Of a stretch of 6,367 nucleotides of DNA, positions 1-5,143 are shown piece by piece. The position numbers were made by a program, and so were the translations under genes. The notes under the pieces are model-generated. The model did not search any database and was not told the DNA's origin. It saw nothing but the letters and a program-made list of their open reading frames with translations. Origin of the DNA: Eubacteriaceae bacterium (GTDB taxonomy: Bacteria > Bacillota > Clostridia > Lachnospirales > Lachnospiraceae); NCBI GenBank assembly GCA_902362875.1, contig CABIYF010000057.1, positions 1 to 6,367 of the forward strand, written 5' to 3'. Position 1 is the first letter of the stretch. Each line of letters starts with the position of its first letter.

Positions 1-2
1 TT

Positions 3-31
3 ATTATACCATATCTACGGCTCAATGACAT
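3..31 (-). promoter_or_regulatory. Candidate promoter for the off-window integrase gene
   Basis: On the minus strand a perfect -10 TATAAT (plus positions 3-8) lies 17 bases after ATGTCA (plus 26-31), which matches the -35 consensus at four of six positions. It overlaps the xis stop codon and points toward where int sits in Tn916-type elements. The weak -35 and the AT-rich setting make this tentative. Confidence 0.35.
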
Positions 32-234
32 TAGATTTCGTCCAATGTATCTATGATTTTTTCAAATTGTTTTCGCTTAATCTGAATACGATTACCGTTC
101 ACGATAACCCAGCCAGCGTCAATATTTTCTTCGGCTAATTTACGCAATTTCTTTTCGCCAATACGGAAGTATTTGGACGCTTCTTCAATCGTCAGCGTAT
201 ATTTTTCCCAGATAGGCACATCAGTATTGTTCAT
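31..234 (-). CDS. xis: Excisionase of Tn916 Xis family
   Basis: Small DNA-binding excisionase of 67 residues, the same length as Tn916 Xis. The family is a winged-helix architectural protein that bends element ends and helps the tyrosine integrase excise the ICE. Visible features are the conserved opening [17 protein letters not shown], a helix-turn-helix around residues 13-33, and a basic C-terminal stretch [19 protein letters not shown] that closely resembles Tn916 Xis from memory. The start at 234 is supported by a strong ribosome-binding site, AGGGGGTG on the minus strand (plus 243-250), eight bases upstream. The gene is transcribed away from the Orf7/Orf8-like regulators, with int expected immediately beyond the left edge. 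Family assignment is very secure; the symbol follows Tn916. Confidence 0.95.
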   Translation of the reverse strand: MNNTDVPIWEKYTLTIEEASKYFRIGEKKLRKLAEENIDAGWVIVNGNRIQIKRKQFEKIIDTLDEI

Positions 235-336
235 AATCTATGCACCCCCTTTACTGTGTGTCATTTTTTACAAGCAGGCAGACGGCTTTGGAAAGCTCCG
301 TTAGTATCTCAACTATTCCCATTCTTGTGGGCAGAA

Positions 337-349
337 CCGCACCATGCGG
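337..349. repeat. Perfect 5-bp hairpin, 3-base loop
   Basis: CCGCA (337-341) and TGCGG (345-349) are perfect inverted repeats around the loop CCA. The hairpin lies inside the structured xis leader. It is short but G+C-rich, and may be one stem of a larger fold. Confidence 0.5.
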
Positions 350-372
350 ACGTATCATTATTCTGTGAGGGT

Positions 373-454
373 AGGTCGTGGCAAAGCGACTTTTCCAACG
401 GTCGCTCTCGGATCACTGCGTGGGTCGCTCGCTTTCTTTTGGAAAGGTCGTGGC
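373..454. repeat. Interleaved direct and inverted short repeats
   Basis: Two copies of AGGTCGTGGC (373-382, 445-454) flank two copies of GGTCGCTC (400-407, 423-430). Inside the outer pair, 387-396 and 441-450 are complementary over ten positions with one wobble. The symmetric nesting suggests one folded RNA domain, or paired protein-binding sites. No other element of this kind is visible in the window. Confidence 0.55.
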
Positions 455-505
455 GTACAGTCCCCGTGGCTTGCTACCTCACAAACGTATCTGTCTGCTT
501 TATTC

Positions 506-538
506 AGTTGTCAAAGAACAATAGGCTTGTCCGCCTAT
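506..538 (-). promoter_or_regulatory. boxB-like stem-loop plus boxA-like antitermination motif
   Basis: Read on the minus strand, the stem-loop ATAGGC...GCCTAT (plus 521-538, six-base loop) is followed directly by TGTTCTTTGACAACT (plus 506-520). That matches the bacterial boxA core TGCTCTTTAACAA at 11 of 13 positions and resembles the rRNA leader/spacer boxA motif of Firmicutes. Stem-loop then boxA is the order seen in rRNA operon antiterminators. It lies after the Orf8-like gene and before xis, where transcripts must pass several hairpins. The same motif contains TTGACA, so a promoter is the alternative, although the -10 17 bases later (GATACG) is poor. Confidence 0.45.
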
Positions 539-570
539 AAAAATCTGTCGTAGTCAACAGATTTTTATAG
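535..570. repeat. Perfect 14-bp inverted repeat, terminator-like
   Basis: Bases 535-548 and 557-570 are perfect inverted repeats around an eight-base loop, ending in A- and T-runs. It resembles a bidirectional terminator, but the T-run is inside the stem, so its termination strength is uncertain. Its first four bases are shared with the stem of the neighbouring 521-538 hairpin, so the two cannot both form fully. Confidence 0.6.
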
Positions 571-586
571 ATTGACAAATCTTTAA

Positions 587-627
587 ATCGGGACAGGAAA
601 GAGGGTTTTGGCAAATCATATCCCGAT
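587..627. repeat. Inverted repeat downstream of Orf8-like gene
   Basis: ATCGGGA (587-593) and TCCCGAT (621-627) are perfect inverted repeats with a 27-base loop, beginning eight bases beyond the Orf8-like stop codon. There is no clear T-tract. It may be an mRNA 3' stabiliser or part of the following regulatory leader. Confidence 0.4.
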
Positions 628-634
628 ATAATCA

Positions 635-874
635 TTATTTAATGTTTACTTCAAATGCTCTCATTTTCTTTATCATTGCTTCACGAATACGTCCTTTCAG
701 TTCCATATCAACAGCAATATAAAGATTTCCGTATTCATCATACAAAGGACGAAGACAACACTTTGAAAGGTAAGCGTCATAGAATTGAAGCATTTTTTCT
801 ATTGCTTTTTCGTCCCCGTCTGCTACAGAAGCAATTAAACGGTAAGGAGGGCATTTTGCAACAGCTTTTCCCAT
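635..874 (-). CDS. Small helix-turn-helix regulator, Tn916 Orf8-like
   Basis: A 79-residue protein resembling Tn916 Orf8 and the helix-turn-helix family common in conjugative transposons (HTH_16-like). Visible features are an alanine-rich N-terminal helix (IASVADGDEKAIEKML, residues 14-29), the family-typical LYDEYGN segment at 44-50, and a basic amphipathic C-terminus. It starts directly after the stop codon of the upstream sigma-like gene with no gap. Its ribosome-binding site AGGAGG lies within the last codons of that gene, so the two are translationally coupled. In Tn916 the Orf7/Orf8 pair promotes expression of xis-int and transfer functions. That role is transferred by homology here; the exact mechanism of Orf8 is not well known. 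Confidence 0.85.
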   Translation of the reverse strand: MGKAVAKCPPYRLIASVADGDEKAIEKMLQFYDAYLSKCCLRPLYDEYGNLYIAVDMELKGRIREAMIKKMRAFEVNIK

Positions 875-1294
875 CTACTTTTCCTCCTGTAAAATTTTTT
901 TCATATTATGTAAAGCGACTTGACGATTTTTAAATACACCAGCTCTTGAGATATGCTGAAGTTCTGCAATTTCTGTATCACTCATGTCAAGAAAATAGAA
1001 CATTAAGAGATTATTTCTTTTTCTCTCTGGTAACTGTTGTAACGCTTTACATAGTTCATTACCCGATACTCGGGCTTCCATTCCATACACATCAAAAATA
1101 GTTACATCAAGTTCGTAATCATCAAAAACAGGAAAGGAATTAACCACAATTTTTGGTAGTTCACAAAACGGGATTTCACGATTAGACCGTCGGTCTAATT
1201 CTTTTTCATAATTCTTTATGATTCCGTCAATAACTTTTTTCATTAGCGTATCGAACTGTAAGCGAATTGCGTTTTCAAAAGAAGTCGGTTTCAT
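875..1294 (-). CDS. Sigma-70-like transcription factor, Tn916 Orf7-like
   Basis: A 139-residue protein with a C-terminal sigma region-4-type helix-turn-helix: LQQLPERKRNNLLMFYFLDM (85-104), then SDTEIAELQHISRAGVFKNR and a terminal helix. It has the length and layout of Tn916 Orf7, including the N-terminal MKPTSFENAI opening. The start at 1294 is chosen because GGAGGAGGTG (minus strand, plus 1301-1310) precedes the ATG at proper spacing. The frame stays open back to 1576, but that extension starts with TTG, has an implausible sequence and crosses a terminator hairpin. The gene is stop-to-start coupled to the Orf8-like gene. In Tn916 the pair is a positive regulator of element excision and transfer. 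The long leader with a terminator suggests attenuation control. Confidence 0.88.
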   Translation of the reverse strand: MKPTSFENAIRLQFDTLMKKVIDGIIKNYEKELDRRSNREIPFCELPKIVVNSFPVFDDYELDVTIFDVYGMEARVSGNELCKALQQLPERKRNNLLMFYFLDMSDTEIAELQHISRAGVFKNRQVALHNMKKILQEEK

Positions 1295-1417
1295 GTTCAC
1301 ACCTCCTCCCTGCACAAAGCGGAGAATCTTTATCCCCCTTTCCGCACCAACACTGTACAGGCAGGTGTGATTTGCTAACCTAATTTCAAAAAAAGTGAAA
1401 AAAAGTTTTTGAGCATG

Positions 1418-1453
1418 AAAAAAGTCCGTACAAAACAAATTGTTGTAGCGGAC
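1418..1453 (-). terminator. Intrinsic terminator/attenuator upstream of Orf7-like gene
   Basis: On the minus strand, GTCCG(C)TACAA pairs with TTGTACGGAC (plus 1424-1433 with 1443-1453, one bulged base), followed at once by six T (plus 1418-1423). This is a textbook intrinsic terminator facing the Orf7-like gene, about 125 bases before its start. It would stop transcripts arriving from the right unless antitermination occurs. It may insulate the element regulators or act as a conditional attenuator. Confidence 0.75.
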
Positions 1454-1478
1454 AATTTTAAAAGTATTTATTAAAATT
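1454..1478. repeat. AT-only inverted repeat next to the attenuator
   Basis: AATTTTAA (1454-1461) and TTAAAATT (1471-1478) are perfect inverted repeats with a nine-base loop, directly upstream (minus sense) of the terminator stem. In this AT-rich stretch chance is possible; it could also be an alternative stem in the leader RNA. Confidence 0.3.
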
Positions 1479-1536
1479 TTTGGGATATTAAAACAACTAT
1501 AAAAATGAAAGTTTGTATCATTATCAATAACTTTAT

Positions 1537-1566
1537 TTAGTGTACAATTAAAATATGTTTTCCCAT
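1537..1566 (-). CDS. Possible nine-residue leader peptide
   Basis: A minus-strand ATG at 1566 opens a nine-codon frame, MGKHILIVH, ending TAA at 1537. It is preceded by AGGAG (plus 1578-1582) at 11 bases, which is somewhat long. It sits about 80 bases before the terminator stem upstream of the Orf7-like gene. A short ORF, then a terminator, then a regulator is the layout of translation-sensing attenuators. Nothing recognisable is in the peptide itself, and short ORFs arise by chance, so this is speculative. Confidence 0.25.
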   Translation of the reverse strand: MGKHILIVH

Positions 1567-1582
1567 TTGTAACCAATCTCCT

Positions 1583-1790
1583 GTAAAAAAATATAAACGA
1601 TACATATTACATTAAAATTATAATCTATCACATCAAAAAAATTGAGCGAAAACAGTCGAAATGAAAAAATAATATAAATATAAAATATTTTTCTATTTGA
1701 TTCTATGCTTTGATAGATAGTTATAATCACTTTAAGATTGTAGAATTTTTAACAAATGCTTGTGCATTATTTATATAATTATAGCATTAA
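1583..1790. other. AT-rich intergenic stretch between divergent units
   Basis: I see no gene here. A 60-codon frame on the minus strand (1548-1730) is rich in Ile/Phe/Tyr, as expected from random AT-rich DNA, and has no ribosome-binding site. Several TATAAT-like hexamers occur (1722-1727 and 1774-1779 plus strand, 1618-1623 minus strand), none with a convincing -35. AATGC (1755-1759) and GCATT (1764-1768) form a small hairpin, and GCATTA recurs at 1764-1769 and 1784-1789, 20 bases apart. The junction between ICE backbone and bacteriocin cargo probably lies within this stretch. Confidence 0.5.
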
Positions 1791-1812
1791 ATTGACAAAA
1801 TTCGTCATTTTA

Positions 1813-1826
1813 TGAAAGCGTTTATT
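1813..1826 (+). promoter_or_regulatory. Candidate CcpA cre site
   Basis: TGAAAGCGTTTATT matches the Gram-positive catabolite-responsive element consensus TGWAARCGYTWNCW at 13 of 14 positions, missing only the penultimate C. It is centred about 70 bases before the expected transcription start of the bacteriocin promoter, a position where CcpA could activate or interfere. It also precedes a TATAAT at 1832-1837. A single site in AT-rich DNA could be chance. Confidence 0.4.
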
Positions 1827-1853
1827 TTTTTTATAATTTCATATTGTTAGATA

Positions 1854-1882
1854 TTGACAATTCAGTGGTTTAGGACTATCAT
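1854..1882 (+). promoter_or_regulatory. Sigma-A promoter of the bacteriocin gene
   Basis: A perfect -35 TTGACA (1854-1859), an exact 17-base spacer and -10 TATCAT (1877-1882, five of six) predict a start near 1889. This leaves a leader of about 30 bases with the strong ribosome-binding site AAAAGGAGG at 1905-1913. It is the best promoter in the window and faces the bacteriocin gene. Confidence 0.75.
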
Positions 1883-1920
1883 AAAGGTGTAGAATAAAGG
1901 AGCCAAAAGGAGGAATGGTC

Positions 1921-2364
1921 ATGTTAAACAAAAAGTCTTTATTCACTAAACTAGCAGCTGTGAGCATGGTAGCTTCAATGATGTTAGCTACGCCAGTAAT
2001 GGCAGCGACGAATGACACAGGCGACAAGGACGCACAAAATGGAATCGTAAAGACAACTTACGAGGACGAAAATGGCACATGGACTGAAGGTATGATTGGT
2101 GGTAATCCAGAAGGAGTTGAAACTTGTTGGTTGGCATATGGACCATTGTACCAATATCCAAGTGAAGGTGGAACATGGCAATACGGTTTCTGGAATGCTA
2201 AAGTTCGTTCTTACTACACAGTTAATAGATGTCATGGTTCAACAGTTAAGTTGAATGGTAAGACATCACGTTCAGTAAATACTGCATCAGGTAAGAAATC
2301 TATCGCTGAATTATGGGCTATTCAATCTGATTCTAATGACCAGTATTTCTATCGTGTTTGTTAG
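1921..2364 (+). CDS. Lactococcin 972-family bacteriocin precursor
   Basis: A secreted precursor of 147 residues. A Sec signal peptide is clear: KK near the start, a hydrophobic core at 10-25, and a predicted cut after PVMA (28). The C-terminal region, from about residue 83 (GGTWQYGFW) to the end (YFYRVC), aligns by eye with mature lactococcin 972 (EGTWQHGYG...SFYYNFW), which binds lipid II and blocks septum formation. The start at 1921 is preferred because GGAGG (1909-1913) is seven bases upstream; the ATG at 1915 is only one base from it. Oddities are a linker of about 54 residues between signal peptide and core, an extra GTW motif at 52-54, and cysteines at 69, 104 and 147, which lactococcin 972 lacks. 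The ABC genes downstream match the known family context. Activity and target are inferred. Confidence 0.85.
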   Translation: MLNKKSLFTKLAAVSMVASMMLATPVMAATNDTGDKDAQNGIVKTTYEDENGTWTEGMIGGNPEGVETCWLAYGPLYQYPSEGGTWQYGFWNAKVRSYYTVNRCHGSTVKLNGKTSRSVNTASGKKSIAELWAIQSDSNDQYFYRVC

Positions 2365-2412
2365 TTAAGTATCATATTTATTGTTTGATAGCTTAAATGA
2401 CAAATTAGATTT

Positions 2413-2445
2413 TAGGCTTCGGTGCTTGTCATCGAAGCCTATTTT
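2413..2445 (+). terminator. Intrinsic terminator between bacteriocin and transporter genes
   Basis: TAGGCTTCG (2413-2421) pairs with CGAAGCCTA (2433-2441). Three more inner pairs, one of them G-U, leave a five-base loop. The stem is followed by TTTTATTT. No separate promoter is evident before the next gene, so this probably allows partial read-through, keeping bacteriocin mRNA abundant relative to transporter mRNA. Confidence 0.8.
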
Positions 2446-2479
2446 ATTTAATGAATAGGATAATGGAGTTGATATTTTT

Positions 2480-4486
2480 ATGAATAAACATGGCATTAGA
2501 TTGATTAGTTTTATTTTAGCTTTATTTTCATTCATTATGATCTTTCAGAATTTAATGAATGACCAACAGCAATTACCTTTAGGTACAACAGAACAACTTG
2601 TATTAAATATTGCTGAAACTGGTACTACGAAAGAACAACTTATTTCAGAGTTAGATAATATCACGAATAAGCACAATGCTACTTTAGTAAAAGTTGTTAT
2701 TCCTAGTGATGAATATAAAAATAAAAAAGACATCATTTACTTTGGAGATGAGAAACCAAAAAGTTCTGACATTATTATTGATAATGATAATATTAAATGG
2801 TTAGATTCAAGTTTAGAGGGAAAGTTAATTTCATCTAAAGATATTGGTAATAGACCTTTATATGGAAATTATGCAGTAAAGGGAAATCAGAATTTTAAAC
2901 AGGATATAGAAAACTGGGCTAATGATAACGGAATTACTATTCAATGGTTGAGAAAAGTATCGTTTATAAAAAGTTTGTATTACAATTTAGTTCATAATGG
3001 TGTTGGAAATGTTATTTTAACAGTATTATTATTATTCATTTCAGTATTATTGACATGGTTTATTTCACACTCAAAAGGAAGAAGTATAAGATTATTGAGT
3101 GGAGTAGACATTAAAAAAATTCATATTGAAGATACATTAACACTATCAAAAATGTTTATATGCAGTTATTTAATTTCACTCATAGCATTTTGGGTATATA
3201 TTGGAATTACTAATGATTTTAAACAAATTACATTATTGTTATCTAAGGATATTATAACACTATTGGTATTGGTTGTTATTTCAGCATTGATTAGTTTCGG
3301 TATTTCAATGATTGTCAAACCAAAAACAGAACATCTTGCGAAAAGAGAAATTCCTTTCAAAAAATTCAGAATGCTCAGTATTGGCACTAGAATTATGTCA
3401 ATAATATTAGCTCTTTTGATAGTACCAAGCACCATAACATCTGCTTACATTTTACAGCAGTTATCTAATGAGTATTCTTTATGGGAAAATATGCAAAGCA
3501 TTGTAAGTATATCTTTCAGCGATTTAGATTCATTAAGTACAGATAAAATGTTGCCATATGTTGATGATTTTTTTGCAAATATGGCAGATAACGATAATTT
3601 ATCCTTATCTTTATCTATTGATAAATCTATACAATTAAGTGAGGAAGAATACGGTGGTTACGACCACATAATAGTTACTGATAAATCATGGGTTGATTCT
3701 TTTGATATTGGAATAGAAGAAAATAAAAGTGGTGGAGAATTGAATAAAATTAAATTGAACGATTTAGATAAACCACTACAGGACTTTATAAATGTTCAAA
3801 TGCCTTTATGGACTAAGACAGAAGAAATCCAGCCTAGCGGAATTAACTTCTATGAATTTAGCGGAGATAAATTTTTAGCTTTACCGCCAAATGTTGGCTA
3901 TGGTGGAAGCACTATACAAGCTAAAAATCCATTAGTTATATTAGTGGATAATCCAGTACAATCATTAAATACATTAGGTTTTATGTTACCTGCTTGTTCA
4001 AGTGGTAATGTTGTTTTTCCAGATGAAAATTTATTGAGAACTGAATTAGCAAAAACACCTGTAAAAGATTACGTTGTTTCGATAGATACTATTGCTGATG
4101 TTGCTTTATCACAAGCTCAAAAATTTGCAAAAGAAGCTGTATTCTATGTGATAGCTTGTATTCTAATTTTTGTATCTATGATTTTTGCAGGTATTCTTAC
4201 CGCACAGTTATGGGTAAGCGAAAACAGAAAACGAATATTTACGTTACATACATTCGGAAAATCATACAAAGAAATAATAATGCAAACCTTTGTGCATGAA
4301 TCATTTATTGCGATAATCACGGTAATCATTGGAGCAGTAATTTCTTTTGTTATAAGACGACCAGAAATTATTACAGTTTTATCAGTGAGCGTTATTATTT
4401 TGATTTTATATTGCTTGAGTAATTTTGTTGCTTATCATATATGTACTAGACAAGCATTTTACAAAGTAGCAACAAGAAATGAGTAA
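2480..4486 (+). CDS. Bacteriocin-associated membrane protein (putative immunity/ABC permease)
   Basis: A 668-residue membrane protein matching the lactococcin 972-linked 'bacteriocin-associated integral membrane/immunity' family (DUF1430 type). I count about eight membrane helices: 7-26, 174-196, 222-244, 257-279, 302-325, 550-576, 604-626 and 630-655. Large outer domains lie at about 27-172 and 328-548. The pattern one helix, outer domain, three helices occurs twice, as in two fused FtsX/MacB-like permease halves. Both halves carry a coupling-like motif (RSIRLLSGVDIKKI, 201-214; KRIFTLHTFGKSYKEI, 584-599). GGAGTTGAT at 2465-2473 supports the start. The ATPase gene follows after 16 bases. Likely roles are bacteriocin export or removing it from the wall; which one is not decided by sequence. 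Confidence 0.85.
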   Translation: MNKHGIRLISFILALFSFIMIFQNLMNDQQQLPLGTTEQLVLNIAETGTTKEQLISELDNITNKHNATLVKVVIPSDEYKNKKDIIYFGDEKPKSSDIIIDNDNIKWLDSSLEGKLISSKDIGNRPLYGNYAVKGNQNFKQDIENWANDNGITIQWLRKVSFIKSLYYNLVHNGVGNVILTVLLLFISVLLTWFISHSKGRSIRLLSGVDIKKIHIEDTLTLSKMFICSYLISLIAFWVYIGITNDFKQITLLLSKDIITLLVLVVISALISFGISMIVKPKTEHLAKREIPFKKFRMLSIGTRIMSIILALLIVPSTITSAYILQQLSNEYSLWENMQSIVSISFSDLDSLSTDKMLPYVDDFFANMADNDNLSLSLSIDKSIQLSEEEYGGYDHIIVTDKSWVDSFDIGIEENKSGGELNKIKLNDLDKPLQDFINVQMPLWTKTEEIQPSGINFYEFSGDKFLALPPNVGYGGSTIQAKNPLVILVDNPVQSLNTLGFMLPACSSGNVVFPDENLLRTELAKTPVKDYVVSIDTIADVALSQAQKFAKEAVFYVIACILIFVSMIFAGILTAQLWVSENRKRIFTLHTFGKSYKEIIMQTFVHESFIAIITVIIGAVISFVIRRPEIITVLSVSVIILILYCLSNFVAYHICTRQAFYKVATRNE

Positions 4487-4502
4487 AAAATGGGGTGTAA
4501 AA

Positions 4503-5132
4503 ATGGAAATTAAAATGAATAGTATAAGCGTTGTAATCAAAGGAAAACGCATTTTCTCAAATATCACAGACACAATGAATAGTGGAGATATGGTAGCTCT
4601 CACAGGTTCTTCTGGGTGTGGAAAAACGACATTATTAAATTGTTTAGGTTTAATACAGCCAATAGAAAGTGGTTCTATTTTGATAAATGGCAAAGATACT
4701 TCAAAGTGGAACGATAAGGATAAAACGAAATTTTGGCATAAATATGCGACATTTATTTATCAAGATTATGGAATTATCGAAGATGAAACTGTAGCATATA
4801 ACATTACATTAGATAAGTCAAAAGCTAAAAGTAAAGCTGTGAAAAACATATTAGATAAAGTTGGTTTAAATGGTAGAGATTCTGAACTAGCAATCGTACT
4901 CTCTGGTGGAGAAAAGCAACGCATAGGTATAGCAAGGGCAATATTAAAAAATGCTTCTATTATCTATGCTGATGAGCCTACTGCTTCTCTTGATTCTGAA
5001 AATAGACAAATCGTGATTAGCTTATTAAAAGAATGTGCTTCAAATGGGGCAATCGTTATTTTAGCTACACATGATGATAGGCTTGTTAGTGAATGTAATA
5101 AAGTCATAAGTTTAAATAAAAATAGAAATTAG
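4503..5132 (+). CDS. ABC transporter ATPase, lactococcin 972 group
   Basis: A 209-residue ATP-binding subunit with all ABC motifs: Walker A GSSGCGKTT (35-43), Q-loop Gln87, signature LSGGEKQR (133-140), Walker B IIYADE (153-158, Glu158 catalytic), D-loop SLD (162-164) and H-loop His190. Length and order match the small ATPases of lactococcin 972-type export/immunity systems and of MacB/LolD-like machines. It most likely dimerises under the preceding permease. The start at 4503 is chosen for GGGGTG (4492-4497) five bases upstream and because it gives the family's usual N-terminus. An ATG at 4479, overlapping the permease end by eight bases, would add eight residues and cannot be excluded. The amidase gene follows after 11 bases, indicating one operon. 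The catalytic residues appear intact. Confidence 0.92.
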   Translation: MEIKMNSISVVIKGKRIFSNITDTMNSGDMVALTGSSGCGKTTLLNCLGLIQPIESGSILINGKDTSKWNDKDKTKFWHKYATFIYQDYGIIEDETVAYNITLDKSKAKSKAVKNILDKVGLNGRDSELAIVLSGGEKQRIGIARAILKNASIIYADEPTASLDSENRQIVISLLKECASNGAIVILATHDDRLVSECNKVISLNKNRN

Positions 5133-5143
5133 GAGTAATGATT

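Larger units (their letters stand above)
241..520 (-). other. Gene-less structured region upstream of xis
   Basis: About 280 bases with no credible gene on either strand, visibly richer in G+C than the flanking DNA. Open frames exist (plus 256-540 and 344-553), but they overlap each other, lack a ribosome-binding site and have tryptophan/arginine-rich compositions typical of untranslated structured DNA. It is dense in short repeats: AGGTCGTGGC occurs at 373-382 and 445-454, GGTCGCTC at 400-407 and 423-430, and CGACTTTTCC (387-396) can pair with GGAAAGGTCG (441-450) with one G-U pair. GCGAC (386-390) can also pair with GTCGC (401-405). It would form the long 5' leader of xis-int mRNA, or hold protein-binding sites. 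I recall similar DNA at this place in other Tn916-like elements but cannot confirm it here. Confidence 0.55.

Noticed and set aside
256..553. Two overlapping plus-strand ORFs of 94 and 69 codons
   Set aside because: They overlap in different frames, lack ribosome-binding sites, have no recognisable domain and lie in repeat-rich structured DNA; both are probably chance frames.
655..933. 92-codon plus-strand ORF
   Set aside because: It is antisense to the well-supported Orf8-like and Orf7-like genes and has no ribosome-binding site.
1295..1576. N-terminal extension of the Orf7-like gene to a TTG at 1576
   Set aside because: It adds 94 residues unlike the family, crosses a strong terminator hairpin, and ignores the excellent ribosome-binding site before the ATG at 1294.
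1548..1730. 60-codon minus-strand ORF
   Set aside because: The Ile/Phe/Tyr-rich composition is expected from AT-rich noncoding DNA, and there is no ribosome-binding site.
1792..1837. TTGACA at 1792-1797 with TATAAT at 1832-1837 as a promoter
   Set aside because: The spacer is 34 bases, about twice what sigma-A accepts. The pair at 1854-1882 is far better.
1839..2235. Three minus-strand ORFs opposite the bacteriocin gene
   Set aside because: They are shadows of the bacteriocin coding sequence, with no ribosome-binding site or family resemblance.
2545..4693. Minus-strand ORFs opposite the permease and ATPase genes
   Set aside because: They are antisense shadows of well-supported genes; none carries a recognisable domain.
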